This document shows positions 7,917-16,960 of a stretch of DNA of 64,000 nucleotides, piece by piece. Source of the stretch: Pseudodesulfovibrio indicus (lineage in GTDB: Bacteria > Desulfobacterota > Desulfovibrionia > Desulfovibrionales > Desulfovibrionaceae); contig NZ_CP014206.1 of assembly GCF_001563225.1 (NCBI RefSeq), positions 310,001-374,000 on the forward strand, in the 5' to 3' direction. Both the position numbers and the translations under genes were made by a program. The notes under the pieces were generated by a model. The model searched no databases. It saw only the letters and a program-made list of their open reading frames with translations, and was not told the origin of the DNA. Numbering within the stretch: position 1 is the first letter of the stretch; each line of letters starts with the position of its first letter.

Positions 7917-9509
7917 TCATCGCTCGCGAAGTGTCGCGAGATGCGCCCGTATTTCAGAATCCCCGTTGTCCAGGGCCGCGGCTTTCTCTGCCTCGGCCAC
8001 GGCCTCGTCCAACCGGCCCGCATGCTCATGCGCGCGGCTGAGCAGCAGACGCGCCTGCGCCAGGCACCCGGCCTCACGGTGTGAATCAGGAATGGACAGA
8101 TTGTAGTTTATCACTTCATTCGCGACGAGAGCGGCCCTGTCGACCTGTTTCACCGACAACAGCACCTGGCCCTGCGAGAGCTTGTTCTTCATCAAGGACG
8201 GGTCGGCGTCCAGGGCGCGCTTCATGGACTCGACAGCTGCGGCGCGGTCATGGCTCTTGTTGCTCAGACGGCTTTGGATAAGGTGCAATTCGCCATTGCC
8301 GGTCGGCCAGTGTTCCTCCCCCCGGGCCAACCAGAGAAGGGCTTCCTTGAAACACCCCTTCTTTTCCTCGAGGATCGCCAGGTGCCTGTAGGTTTCCCAC
8401 TCTGCCGGGTCGAGCCGGTTGGCGTTCCGGAAGCTCTCGATCGCTTCGTCGAGCCTCCCGGCCAACCTATACAGCCCGCCCAACCGGCTGTGGTACTCGG
8501 CTTTTTCCTCCAACTCCAAGGCCGCCCGCATGAGCTCGACCGATTCCTCGTTGCTCTTGCAGCAGAAGGACCGTTGGTACAGTCTGGCGCTTTCACTCGA
8601 ATCGAAATATGCGTCGCACAACCTGTTGACGATCTCCCCGACAAAGAACCCTTCCACATGGCGAAGGTCGGGATACCAGATGTCCCAATCCTTGGTCAGC
8701 ATGACGGACTCGAAGCTCGGAAAATACTCGACCTCCTCCCTGGCCGCGAGTTCGCCGCACACGGACCGGAGCTTGGACTTGGAGTGCAGGTTGGCGACGA
8801 TGACGTCGTCATCGGTGAACGTCCTTCCGAGCGGGATCGGGGAGGTGGTCAGCAGGAAGCGGGCCTTGGGATTGCGCGCCCGCACCAGGGCGATGGCGTC
8901 CTCGACGAAGCCGAGGCATTCGCCGTGGGAGAGGAGATGGAACACGAACCGTTCCCTATCCCGGATCATTTCCTTGATGGACGGCGCCTGCTGGATGAAA
9001 AGCCCGGTTTTGGTGTCCCGCCAGGCCTCGATCAACCCCAGGGTCATGACGACCAGTCCGCAGGAAAAGATGTTCCGCACCACGTCGTACAACTGCTGCC
9101 GCCGCTCCAGCAGCCTGTCGAACCCCACGGGCACATATCCGCCCAGTTGCAGGTCCACGTAGCCGCCTTGGCAGGGATACGTCAGGTCGTGCAGGTCCTC
9201 GGCCACGACCACGCCGTCCCTGTCGTGGATGCGCGCGGCCCAGCTGATCTCCTGGAAAATGGACGGCGGAGTGTATTTATTCAACATGCCGTTGCCGCCA
9301 CCCATGGGAAACTCTTCCTTGGGGACGCTGAAGTCCAAGGTGGGAATGGCAAAGCCGAGCCTTTGGAGATGTTTTTCGATGTTGCGGGCGAAACAGCTCC
9401 CCATGGTAAAGACGGTTGACCCTTCGGGGATACGCCCCTTGGCCGTCACCGCGGGCCACACCTGGGGCTTGAGGCGCGGGGAAGCTTTGCTCCAATGAGA
9501 AATGTCCAT
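7917..9509 (-). CDS. GSCFA-domain protein with C-terminal TPR repeats
   Basis: The 530 aa protein begins at an ATG (9509) with GGAG six bases upstream; the frame is open further upstream but without a better site. Residues 37-41 are GSCFA, inside [14 protein letters not shown], the defining motif of the GSCFA family (PF08885). These are SGNH-like proteins probably acting on acyl or glycan groups. The region to about residue 330 includes [12 protein letters not shown] and a YPDLRHVE segment with a His suitable for the catalytic site. From about 340 to the end are TPR-type helical repeats ([37 protein letters not shown]). No signal peptide is seen. The fusion suggests an enzyme in a protein complex; the substrate is unknown. 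Confidence 0.85.
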   Translation of the reverse strand: MDISHWSKASPRLKPQVWPAVTAKGRIPEGSTVFTMGSCFARNIEKHLQRLGFAIPTLDFSVPKEEFPMGGGNGMLNKYTPPSIFQEISWAARIHDRDGVVVAEDLHDLTYPCQGGYVDLQLGGYVPVGFDRLLERRQQLYDVVRNIFSCGLVVMTLGLIEAWRDTKTGLFIQQAPSIKEMIRDRERFVFHLLSHGECLGFVEDAIALVRARNPKARFLLTTSPIPLGRTFTDDDVIVANLHSKSKLRSVCGELAAREEVEYFPSFESVMLTKDWDIWYPDLRHVEGFFVGEIVNRLCDAYFDSSESARLYQRSFCCKSNEESVELMRAALELEEKAEYHSRLGGLYRLAGRLDEAIESFRNANRLDPAEWETYRHLAILEEKKGCFKEALLWLARGEEHWPTGNGELHLIQSRLSNKSHDRAAAVESMKRALDADPSLMKNKLSQGQVLLSVKQVDRAALVANEVINYNLSIPDSHREAGCLAQARLLLSRAHEHAGRLDEAVAEAEKAAALDNGDSEIRAHLATLRER

Positions 9510-9681
9510 GAATCTCCATCCGTCGAGGCTTAAACAGTGTAATTCTTTACTTGTATTCCATGCCCTGATTTTAGTAAAGGTGGAAACACGGAGCGCCCCC
9601 CGCCCCCGGCCCCTGGCCGGGGCGGTGAGGCAGGCGAGCGCCATCACCCGGCAACCCCGCCGCAACCCATGGGAGGCAATC

Positions 9682-10098
9682 GTGAAATCATACAGAAAAG
9701 AACTTTTTTACGAGGTCCCGACCCGGCGCGCGTTCGTGAACATCACCGACGACGTGGAGGCGTGCCTGCGGGAGTCCTCCATCCGCGAGGGGCTGTGCCT
9801 GGTGAACGCCATGCACATCACCGCGTCGGTGTTCATCAACGACGACGAATCCGGCCTGCACCACGACTACGAGGTCTGGCTGGAGAAGCTGGCCCCGCAC
9901 GAGCCGGTTTCGCAGTACCGGCACAACGGATACGAGGACAACGCGGACGCGCACATGAAACGGCAGGTCATGGGCCGCGAGGTGGTGGTCGCGGTCACGG
10001 ACGGCAAGCTCGACTTCGGCACCTGGGAACGCATCTTCTACGGCGAGTTCGACGGCCGCCGCCGCAAGCGCGTGCTGGTCAAGATCATCGGCGACTGA
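9682..10098 (+). CDS. YjbQ/UPF0047 family protein (secondary thiamine-phosphate synthase type)
   Basis: A compact 138 aa protein of the YjbQ family. The GTG start at 9682 has GGGAGG six bases upstream; the frame is open earlier without a ribosome site. Family motifs seen are [44 protein letters not shown] and [11 protein letters not shown], with the conserved His and Asp residues. Some members have weak thiamin-phosphate synthase activity in E. coli assays, but the physiological role is unsettled. It stands alone between the divergent GSCFA gene and tRNA-Arg. Confidence 0.9.
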   Translation: MKSYRKELFYEVPTRRAFVNITDDVEACLRESSIREGLCLVNAMHITASVFINDDESGLHHDYEVWLEKLAPHEPVSQYRHNGYEDNADAHMKRQVMGREVVVAVTDGKLDFGTWERIFYGEFDGRRRKRVLVKIIGD

Positions 10099-10155
10099 CG
10101 GCCCGACGAATATCCTTGACCTCCGCCACCCGCCTTATTAATGAGACTCGCACGC

Positions 10156-10232
10156 GCGCCAGTAGCTCAGGTGGATAGAGCATCGGCCTTCTAAGCCGAC
10201 GGCCGTGGGTTCGAATCCTACCTGGCGCGCCA
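10156..10232 (+). tRNA. tRNA-Arg (anticodon UCU)
   Basis: The 7 bp acceptor GCGCCAG (10156-10162) pairs with CTGGCGC (10222-10228), followed by G73 and an encoded CCA. The D arm is GCTC..GAGC, the anticodon stem TCGGC/GCCGA, and the loop CTTCTAA with TCT at 10190-10192. The T loop is TTCGAAT. It reads AGA codons. A weak hairpin with a T-run follows at 10240-10275. Confidence 0.97.
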
Positions 10233-10239
10233 AAATTTC

Positions 10240-10275
10240 AAGGGACTTGCGGGGATGCCGTGGGTCCCTTTTTCG
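10240..10275 (+). terminator. Probable terminator of tRNA-Arg
   Basis: AAGGGAC (10240-10246) can pair with GTCCCTT (10264-10270), followed by a T-run. The 17-base loop makes it modest. Confidence 0.5.
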
Positions 10276-10402
10276 TTTATTGCGGGGGCTCTCCGCGCGG
10301 GACGGGGGACATCGTTGTACAGGCCGGGCAAAACAGGGCATAAACGGGCTGCCGGATGGGGAATCGGAATAATCGGACAACGGGAATCGGGAGGAGAGTG
10401 CA

Positions 10403-10816
10403 GTGAAACATGCGGGGTCGTGCCTGTGCGGCAAGGTGACGTTTACGGTCGAGGGGGATTTCGAGCGGTTTTACCTGTGCCACTGCGAGCGGTGCCGGAA
10501 GGACACGGGCACCGCCCACGCGGCCAACCTGTTCTCCTCCACGGCCCGCCTGACGTGGCTGTCGGGGGAGGAACTTGTCCGGACCTTTGATTTCAACAAC
10601 ACCGGGCACATCAAGAGCTTCTGCGTCCTCTGCGGCTCGGCCCTGCCCAACATCCAGATGGACGGAACCCTGCTGGTCGTCCCGGCGGGGAGCCTGGACA
10701 GCGACGTCCCGAACCGCCCCGACGGGCACATCTTTACGGCCAGGCGGGCCAACTGGGATGCGGGGCTGGAGAATATCGTCGGCTTCGACGGACTCCCGGA
10801 CGAGGACGTAAAGTAG
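10403..10816 (+). CDS. GFA-family (glutathione-dependent formaldehyde-activating-like) zinc protein
   Basis: The 137 aa protein carries the zinc-binding pattern of the GFA/CENP-V family (PF04828): GSCLCGKV near the start, CHCERCRKDTG around residue 27, and SFCVLCGSALP around residue 72. The family name comes from formaldehyde-glutathione adduct formation, but most members have no proven activity, so a metabolic role is not claimed. The GTG start is set by GGAGGAGAG. It is a single gene between tRNA-Arg and a terminator. Confidence 0.88.
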   Translation: MKHAGSCLCGKVTFTVEGDFERFYLCHCERCRKDTGTAHAANLFSSTARLTWLSGEELVRTFDFNNTGHIKSFCVLCGSALPNIQMDGTLLVVPAGSLDSDVPNRPDGHIFTARRANWDAGLENIVGFDGLPDEDVK

Positions 10817-10881
10817 AACGGATTGCCTGCCCCGGACGCGGTCAGGCCGCCTACCGCCCGGCGCGCCTTGGAATGGACAAC

Positions 10882-10919
10882 GGCTCCCCGACTTGCCTGT
10901 CCCGGGAGCCTTTTCTTTT
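10882..10919 (+). terminator. Terminator of the GFA-family gene
   Basis: GGCTCCC (10882-10888) pairs with GGGAGCC (10904-10910), followed by TTTTCTTTT. Confidence 0.75.
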
Positions 10920-11003
10920 CCCCCGGACGGACCGCCCCCCTGCACACGGCGCAACCAAGCCCTTTTCACGATGAGGAACGGGCGCGAATGGGCGGTGCGC
11001 GCG

Positions 11004-11037
11004 AAAAAGGGCCGCACCCCGAAGGATGCGGCCCTTT
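11004..11037 (-). terminator. Terminator of the chemoreceptor gene
   Basis: AAAGGGCCGCACC (11006-11018) pairs with ATGCGGCCCTTT (11026-11037), with T residues after the stem on the minus strand. Confidence 0.85.
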
Positions 11038-11056
11038 CGACTGCGTCGGCTGTTGG

Positions 11057-13126
11057 TTAGAAGCGCTCGAAGTCCTCTTCACCCATGTCCATGTCGATTC
11101 CGTTGTCGATTCCGCTGTCGATGCCCTTGGTGCCGGTGTCGGCGCCGGAAACGGTCTTGGGCGCACGGGTCGAACCGGCGGGCAGGGAGCGGGGCGCGGC
11201 GCGTTTGGCCACCACGCGCTTGTGCCCGCCCGACGTCGTTCCGCCGTGCGCCACCTTGAAGAAGGTCATGGCCTCGGCCAGGGCCTGGGCCTGGGCGGAA
11301 AGCTCCTCGGAGGTGGCGGCCATCTCTTCGGACGCGGAGGCGTTGCCCTGGATCACCTGGTCCAGCTGGGTGATGGCCTCACCGATCTGGGACACGCCCG
11401 TGTCCTGCTCGGCCGAGCTGGAGGCGATCTCCTGGACCAGTTCGGCGGTGCGCCCGATCTGGGGCACCAGTTCGGCCAGCATCTGCCCGGCCTTGTCGGC
11501 CACGCCCATGGAAGCCTCGGACAGCCCGCCGATCTCCTCGGCGGCCTTGCCGCTGCGCTCGGCCAGCTTGCGGACCTCGGCCGCGACCACCGCGAACCCC
11601 TTGCCGTGCTCGCCCGCGCGGGCGGCCTCGATGGCCGCGTTCAGGGCCAGCAGGTTGGTCTGGCGGGCGATCTCCTGGATGATGGTGATGCGCTCGGCGA
11701 TGGACTTGAGGGCGTCCATGGCCTCGCCCACGGCCGCGCCGCTGTCCTTGGCGCCCTGGGCCGCCTTCATGGCGATGGCTTCGGTCTCCTGCGCGCTGCG
11801 CGTGTTGGCGCGCACGCCCGCGCTCATCTCCTCCACCGAGGCGGAGACCTGCTCGATGGACGCCGCCTGCTCGACCACGGACTGGGACAGGGACTGGGCC
11901 GAGGCGGACAACTCCTCGCTGCCCGCCGAAACCGCGTCGGTGGCGGAGTTCACCTCGCCCACCACGCGATTGAGGTTTTTGGCCATGTCGCTCAGGGACC
12001 GGGCCAGCTGCCCCACCTCGTCGTTCTGGTTCAGGTCCACGGTGGCGGTCAGGTCGCCGGAAGAGACCTCCTGCGCGAAGTCCATGCCCCTGCGCAGCGG
12101 GCCGATGATGCCGCGCGCGATGAGCCAGGCCAGGAACACGCCCAGGACGATGGAGACCACGGCGAAAATCATCACCCCCACCCTGGTGCTGGTGGCCTCC
12201 TTGAGCATCTCGTCGTCGGTCATGATGTCGCGGGAAATGATCTCCATGCTCTTGTTCAGGATTTCCTGCACCTTGTTCAAGGCGGGCATGGTCTTGCCGG
12301 TATAGACGGCCTTGGCGGCTTCATACCCGACCACGCGGGAATCGTTGAGGGCCAGGACGTGGTCGATGGCTGAAAGGGTCTCTTCGGCCAGGGGGCCGGT
12401 GATGTCACGGAACCACTCCTGGGCCTTGGCGCGGTCACCGGCGCCAAGCTCCACGTCGATCTCCTTGGCGGATTCGTGCAGGGAGCGGTGCGGCTCGTAG
12501 ATCGCCTTGACCAGTTTGCCGAATTCGGGGTCCGCCTCCATGCGCTTGGCGGTCTCTTCGGAATAGAGCCACTTGCCCAGGCCGCACTGGTGGGGATCTG
12601 CCTGAACGCCGGTCTCGCGCGCGCTCGGATTGATGAGCGCGTCCTTGACTTGGCCCATCCAGATCAGGTGGTCCAGCTTCTTGTCGCGCAGAAAGGAGCC
12701 CAGCTCAACGTCGGCGGGGGCGTACTTCTCTCCGATCTCGATGGCCGAGCGGTGCAGGTCGTTGTGCACGCCCTCGATATCCGCCATCAACGGCCGGATG
12801 GCCGGGACCAGGGTCTCGGCCTCGGTCCGGGCGTCGCTGTAGTACCATTTGCCGAAGGCGCATTTGTGGGGGTCGGTCTGGACGTCCAGGGTGTGGACGT
12901 GGGAATCGGCCAGCAGTTCGTTGACCTTTTCCGCCCATTTCAGATGGTCCACTACCTTCTGGGTAAAATTGCCCCGCAGCTTGTTGCCCGTGATGACTTC
13001 TCCGGCATTCTTCACGATGCCGTCGATGCCGAACAGCGCCCATGCCCCCAGAACCACGAGCAGCAGGAGCACCGAGCCGAACCCAACGCCAAATTTTACG
13101 CACAGTTTACAGTTTTTCCATCCCAT
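11057..13126 (-). CDS. Methyl-accepting chemotaxis protein with two extracytoplasmic CZB-like domains
   Basis: A 689 aa transmembrane chemoreceptor. TM1 is about residues 12-33 and TM2 about 316-337. The sensing region between them holds two CZB-like (chemoreceptor zinc-binding) units: His61, Cys89 ([12 protein letters not shown]) and His121/125; then His153, Cys181 ([13 protein letters not shown]) and His213/217. After TM2 come a HAMP-like linker and the signalling hairpin, whose tip contains [19 protein letters not shown]. The last residues EEDFERF fit the pattern of a CheR/CheB docking tail (x-F/W-x-x-F). The start has GGGAGGAAGTT. No chemotaxis operon is adjacent. The probable ligand is zinc or a zinc-linked signal, by inference. 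Confidence 0.93.
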   Translation of the reverse strand: MGWKNCKLCVKFGVGFGSVLLLLVVLGAWALFGIDGIVKNAGEVITGNKLRGNFTQKVVDHLKWAEKVNELLADSHVHTLDVQTDPHKCAFGKWYYSDARTEAETLVPAIRPLMADIEGVHNDLHRSAIEIGEKYAPADVELGSFLRDKKLDHLIWMGQVKDALINPSARETGVQADPHQCGLGKWLYSEETAKRMEADPEFGKLVKAIYEPHRSLHESAKEIDVELGAGDRAKAQEWFRDITGPLAEETLSAIDHVLALNDSRVVGYEAAKAVYTGKTMPALNKVQEILNKSMEIISRDIMTDDEMLKEATSTRVGVMIFAVVSIVLGVFLAWLIARGIIGPLRRGMDFAQEVSSGDLTATVDLNQNDEVGQLARSLSDMAKNLNRVVGEVNSATDAVSAGSEELSASAQSLSQSVVEQAASIEQVSASVEEMSAGVRANTRSAQETEAIAMKAAQGAKDSGAAVGEAMDALKSIAERITIIQEIARQTNLLALNAAIEAARAGEHGKGFAVVAAEVRKLAERSGKAAEEIGGLSEASMGVADKAGQMLAELVPQIGRTAELVQEIASSSAEQDTGVSQIGEAITQLDQVIQGNASASEEMAATSEELSAQAQALAEAMTFFKVAHGGTTSGGHKRVVAKRAAPRSLPAGSTRAPKTVSGADTGTKGIDSGIDNGIDMDMGEEDFERF

Positions 13127-13261
13127 AACTTCCTCCCATGCCCTTCACATGACCGCCAAATTCGTCATTTCGCTCCCTCTCTCCTGTCCGGAGGTTTTTA
13201 GCAATTATAAATTTGTTAAAAATTCTACGGACCTTTCATGAACAAACACTGTTCTGCAAAC

Positions 13262-13291
13262 AAAAGCACGCACCTGAAGGGTGCGCGCTTT
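13262..13291 (-). terminator. Terminator downstream of cooC
   Basis: AAAGCACGCACC (13263-13274) pairs with GGTGCGCGCTTT (13280-13291) with T residues following on the minus strand. It separates cooC from the chemoreceptor gene. Confidence 0.75.
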
Positions 13292-13341
13292 CGGCTTCAA
13301 CAATGGTGCCCGACGAGACGGCCCTGTGAACAAACGTCGGT

Positions 13342-14118
13342 TCAGCTTGAAAGATGTTTCAGCAGGGTTTGCACCAACCCGTCCAGGCGGTCGCTTTCCG
13401 GCAGCCCCAGGACGCTGGCGTTCGTCAGTTGGCGGGCTCCGAGGCCGGGCAGCGGCGGTATGGACAGGGACCACTCGGGCAGCCCCTCCAGGGCCGGGGA
13501 ACCATCCCCCTCGTACCGGTTGAGGACCAGGGCCTGGTTGGTCAGCCCGAGGTCCGCGGCCATGCGCCCCACCTCGGCCCCGGTCTGCAACGAGCGCATG
13601 GACGGCTCGGAGACCACCACCAGCCCGTCCACATGGGCCACGGTGCCGCGACCCAGGTGTTCCACGCCCGCCTCCAGGTCCACCAGCACCCACTCGTCGC
13701 GGTCCATGACCACGTGCGCCAACAACGCCTTGAGCAGCGCGTTGGCGTCGCAGGCGCAACCGCCGCCCGCGTTGGTCACCGCGCCCATGACCAGCAGCCG
13801 CTTGCGGCCGGGCGTCACGCCCTCGACCGGGTCGCCGCCCAGCGGCAGGTCCACGGCCAGCTCTTCCGGCAGGTCGCCCACCTCGGGGTTCAGGTTCAGA
13901 AAGCCGCCCGCATGGATGCGCTCGCGCACCAGGTCGCCGCGCCGCACCAGCGGCTCCGGCAACTCGTCCACGCCGAGCCCCGACGCCTGGCCCAGGGAGA
14001 GCGCGGTGTCCGCGTCCACCAGCCAGACGTTCCTGCCGCTCCGGGCCAGCCAGTCCGCCACCCAGGCGCACAACGAGGTCTTGCCAACGCCGCCCTTGCC
14101 CGCAAACGCTATTTTCAT
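13342..14118 (-). CDS. cooC: CO dehydrogenase maturation ATPase CooC
   Basis: CooC is a MinD/ParA-type P-loop ATPase that helps insert nickel into the CooS C-cluster. The 258 aa protein begins MKIAFAGKGGVGKTS, with the deviant Walker A at residues 7-15, then WLVDADTALSLGQASG, the pattern of CooC rather than a partition ATPase. The CACD segment (GGGCACDANALLKALL) matches the CxC motif that binds nickel/zinc in CooC dimers. The start at 14118 uses a GGAGG that lies inside a palindromic repeat cassette. It lies 290 bases downstream of cooS, with two repeat cassettes in opposite orientation between them. Confidence 0.92.
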   Translation of the reverse strand: MKIAFAGKGGVGKTSLCAWVADWLARSGRNVWLVDADTALSLGQASGLGVDELPEPLVRRGDLVRERIHAGGFLNLNPEVGDLPEELAVDLPLGGDPVEGVTPGRKRLLVMGAVTNAGGGCACDANALLKALLAHVVMDRDEWVLVDLEAGVEHLGRGTVAHVDGLVVVSEPSMRSLQTGAEVGRMAADLGLTNQALVLNRYEGDGSPALEGLPEWSLSIPPLPGLGARQLTNASVLGLPESDRLDGLVQTLLKHLSS

Positions 14119-14125
14119 GATGGAT

Positions 14126-14240
14126 GCCTCCGGCGGCCGGGGGAAGGGGAGAGGGAAACTTTTGGGATAAGTTTCCCTCTCCCCTTCCCCCGGACCCCCA
14201 TCCCCTCTCCTTTCCAAACTTTTTGGGTCGCTTCGCGAGG
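14126..14240 (+). repeat. Palindromic terminator cassette, copy 3, between cooS and cooC
   Basis: GCCTCCGGCGG begins at 14126. The stem is 14137-14163 against 14167-14193 with one mismatch, followed by the shared tail to 14240. Unlike the other + copies it does not follow a + strand gene: it lies upstream of cooC, antisense to it, and its conserved end supplies the GGAGG of cooC. Confidence 0.8.
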
Positions 14241-14339
14241 GGTGTACGAAAGCGAGGGCTTGTCTTCTTGAACCGGAAAAACCGAGGTTGGCCCCGGCGC
14301 TCCCTCCCGCTCCCTGCCGCACCCGAAGGCGCGACAAGA

Positions 14340-14406
14340 AGTTGGGGAGGGGGGGCCAGGGGGGCACCCCTTTTCAAAGGGTGCCCCCCTGGCCGCCGGA
14401 GGCCTT
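14340..14406 (-). terminator. Related palindromic cassette after cooS
   Basis: On the minus strand GCCTCCGGCGGCC comes first, directly after the cooS stop. A GC-rich stem follows (14354-14373 against 14376-14394), then a CCCCTCCCCAAC tail. Layout is as in the + strand cassettes, with a different stem sequence. Confidence 0.7.
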
Positions 14407-14407
14407 C

Positions 14408-16285
14408 CTACTCGCTCAGGCCGAGCGCCTTGCGCTTGGCCTTGATGCGCTCATCGAAGATCTCGGCTGTCCTGACCGGATCGGGTTCGATGAAGAACGC
14501 CGCGCCGACGAGGTCTTCGAGGCCGGCGACGGCGAGATTGGTGACGGTCTTGGACCCCAGGATGTGGGGCGGGTGGCCCAGGTGGGTCTGGATGCCGGAG
14601 GCCACGGCGTAGAGGCCGATGGCTGCGGCCTTTTCCGAGTACCATTCGGGCGAGGACGCGCCCACGGGCAGGTCGGAGATGTCCACGTTCAGGGTGTTGG
14701 CCAGGGCCGCGCACAGCTGCATGATGCGGGAGTTGTCCACGCAGGAGCCGTAGTGCAGGACCGGCGGGATGCCCAGCGAGCCGCAGATCTTCTTGAGGCC
14801 GGGACCGGCCATCTCGATGGCTTCGGGCACGAGCAGCCCGGCCTTGCCCGCGGCGGTGGTCACGCAGCCGGTGGCGATGACCAGGATGTCGCGCTTGATC
14901 AGCTCCTTGGCCAGGCCGACGTTCAGGGAGTCCTGTTTGATCTTGGGGTTGTTGCAGCCCACGATGCCGACCGCGCCCCGGATGTCCCCGGCCACGATGG
15001 CCTGGACCAGCGGGTCGAGGGAGCCGCCGAGCGCCGCGATGACCGCTTCGTTGGAGAAGCCGGTCATGATGTCGATGGGCTCGCAGGGGATGTCAACGCG
15101 GCCCTTGTCGCGCTGGGCGAACCCTTCCACGGCCAGGGACACGATCTCCTTGGCCTGGGTCATGGCGGTGGCGGGCTGGAAGTCGTAGTGAATGCCGCCG
15201 GTGAAGCGCGCCTTGTTGGCGGTGTCGATGAATTTGGTGTGGTAGCAGCCGGATATCTGGACCAGGGAGGGCATGATGCACTGGTAGTCCACCACGATGG
15301 CCTCCACGGCCCCGGTGATGATGGCCAGCTCGGTCATCAGGTGGTTGCCCGCCATGGGGATGCCCTGGCGCATGAGCAGCTCGTTGCCGGTGCAGCACAG
15401 CCCGGCCACGTTGATGCCGGAAGCGCCCAGCTCCTTGGCGCGGGCCACCAGCTGGGGATCGCGCGCCGCAGCCAGGATCATCTCGGAGACCACGGGGTTG
15501 TGGCCGTGGACCAGGATGTTGACCTGGTCCTCCTTGATCACGCCGAGATTGGCCGTGGACATGCGCGGCGTGGGCGTGCCGAAGATGACGTCGGACAGCT
15601 CGGTGCCGATCATGGACCCGCCCCAGCCGTCGGCCAGAGCCGTCCGGGCCGCGTGGATCAGGGTGTTGGGCGCGTCGTTGTCGCAACCCATGTGGGTGCG
15701 GTGCATCATCTCGGCGATCTCGCGGTCGACGCCGCGCGGGGTCATGCCGAGCTTGGCCCAGACGTCCTTGCGCTTCTGCGGCACGCGCGCCAGGAAGGAG
15801 ACCTCCTTCCGGCGGGAACCGAAATCGGCGAAGAATTCGTCCATGACGTCGTGGGCGACCTCCTTCACGGTCCGGCCCTCGGTCTCGATGCCGATCTCGC
15901 CCGCAATGGTCCGGAGCTTGCCTTCCTCGGTGATCTTGTAGTCCGTGGTCTCGCCCTCGACGATGGCCTCCAGGACCTCGATCAGGTCGCGGCCGTGGTC
16001 GGAGTGCCCGGCCGCGCCGCCGGCCACGAACCGGCCGAAGTTGCGGGCCACGATGACGTCCGCGTCCGCGCCGCATACGCCCAGGGGTTTTTTCTCGCTG
16101 ACCCGGCACGGGCCCATGGTACAGTTGCGGCAGGACGTACCCAGCTCGCACATCTTGCAATGCGGGGTCTGCTGGTCCAGCCGCTCGTGGACGGTCTCGA
16201 TGCCCTCGGCGCGCGCTTTTTTGAGCATTGCCTTGGCGTCGTCCCAGATGGTCAGTTCATCGATCGGTCTCGGTTCCTTTGCCAT
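14408..16285 (-). CDS. cooS: Anaerobic Ni-CO dehydrogenase catalytic subunit
   Basis: CooS oxidises CO to CO2 at a Ni-Fe-S C-cluster. The 625 aa length fits the family. Cys motifs are HCKMCELGTSCRNCTMGPC near residue 40 (D and B clusters), then GHNPVVSEM, GINVAGLCCTGNELL, CNNPKIKQDS, CVTTAAGKAG and HYGSCVDNSRI, which carry C-cluster ligands. AGGAGGTATCTC sets the start at 16285; the frame runs ten codons further upstream without support. A CooA-type operator lies 103 bases upstream, and cooC follows. No CooF ferredoxin or CO-linked hydrogenase genes are in the window, so the electron acceptor is unknown. Confidence 0.96.
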   Translation of the reverse strand: MAKEPRPIDELTIWDDAKAMLKKARAEGIETVHERLDQQTPHCKMCELGTSCRNCTMGPCRVSEKKPLGVCGADADVIVARNFGRFVAGGAAGHSDHGRDLIEVLEAIVEGETTDYKITEEGKLRTIAGEIGIETEGRTVKEVAHDVMDEFFADFGSRRKEVSFLARVPQKRKDVWAKLGMTPRGVDREIAEMMHRTHMGCDNDAPNTLIHAARTALADGWGGSMIGTELSDVIFGTPTPRMSTANLGVIKEDQVNILVHGHNPVVSEMILAAARDPQLVARAKELGASGINVAGLCCTGNELLMRQGIPMAGNHLMTELAIITGAVEAIVVDYQCIMPSLVQISGCYHTKFIDTANKARFTGGIHYDFQPATAMTQAKEIVSLAVEGFAQRDKGRVDIPCEPIDIMTGFSNEAVIAALGGSLDPLVQAIVAGDIRGAVGIVGCNNPKIKQDSLNVGLAKELIKRDILVIATGCVTTAAGKAGLLVPEAIEMAGPGLKKICGSLGIPPVLHYGSCVDNSRIMQLCAALANTLNVDISDLPVGASSPEWYSEKAAAIGLYAVASGIQTHLGHPPHILGSKTVTNLAVAGLEDLVGAAFFIEPDPVRTAEIFDERIKAKRKALGLSE

Positions 16286-16387
16286 GAGATACCTCCTATC
16301 CCTTTCGCCGGACAACGTCGCAACCCGCCCGGCCGTGTCTAGAACCCTATATGGACCCCAACCCTACCAGATCCTGGCGGCGGCGTA

Positions 16388-16403
16388 TGTCGGCCAGCCG
16401 ACA
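16388..16403 (-). promoter_or_regulatory. CooA-type operator upstream of cooS
   Basis: TGTCGGCCAGCCGACA is a perfect 6-4-6 palindrome. It reads TGTCG-N6-CGACA, one base from the published CooA consensus TGTCA-N6-CGACA. It sits 103 bases before the cooS ATG. A weak -10 candidate (TAGGGT on the minus strand) lies 21 bases downstream, which would put the site near -41, a class II activator position. Confidence 0.75.
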
Positions 16404-16708
16404 AAAACGACGAAAAGTGGAAAAAAAGTGGCGAATCGGGCCGAAAAAACCCCTCTTCGTTAAAAACACAGACGAATTATATGGATAAAACGGCGTGTTG
16501 TGGAAATACGGCCACGACGGGTGATGAATTGTTCATGCGAGCTGACCGTGTTCCCGCCCGGCACGCTTCCTTTTTGGCCCACAGGGTGGACACATTCCGG
16601 GAAGCCACGTATGGGCAGGGGTAATATTCTCTAGGAAAACCGGCAGACGCGAACGAATACTCGAACCGCAAACAAGATGCCCTCTTCAGGCAACACCCGG
16701 GAGTAGAC

Positions 16709-16960
16709 ATGGTTAAACACAATGATCTCAAAGGCGCCCTGGACTTCATCAAGCAAGGTTATTCCAAGAGCGGGGACCCCTTCCGCTTCACCGTCTCCGA
16801 CATTGCCGATGCAATGAACCTGACCGAGACCAAGGCCAGGGACGTGGTCAGCACGATCAATACCCGCGCCCGTTTCTGGCGGGGGCATTTCCCGGCCGCG
16901 GCCGACGGTTTCGCCGTGGACGGCCCGGTCATCGAACGGCTCCAGGGCTGGTTCGAATAA
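16709..16960 (+). CDS. Small hypothetical protein, 83 aa, between cooS and cooA-like gene
   Basis: I do not recognise this family. It begins MVKHNDLKGALDFIKQGYSK and contains FRFTVSDIADAMNLTETKARDVVSTI, which looks like a helix-turn-helix, followed by RARFWRGHFPAA. It could be a small DNA-binding protein. A GGGAG ribosome site precedes the ATG. It is transcribed away from cooS and meets the cooA-like gene end to end (stop 16960, next stop 16961). Its upstream region (16404-16708) holds no other gene. A link to CO control is suggested only by position. Confidence 0.7.
   Translation: MVKHNDLKGALDFIKQGYSKSGDPFRFTVSDIADAMNLTETKARDVVSTINTRARFWRGHFPAAADGFAVDGPVIERLQGWFE

Noticed and set aside
13204-13209. 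TATAAT on the minus strand upstream of the chemoreceptor gene
   Set aside because: It has no acceptable -35 box at 16-18 bases, so no promoter is called.
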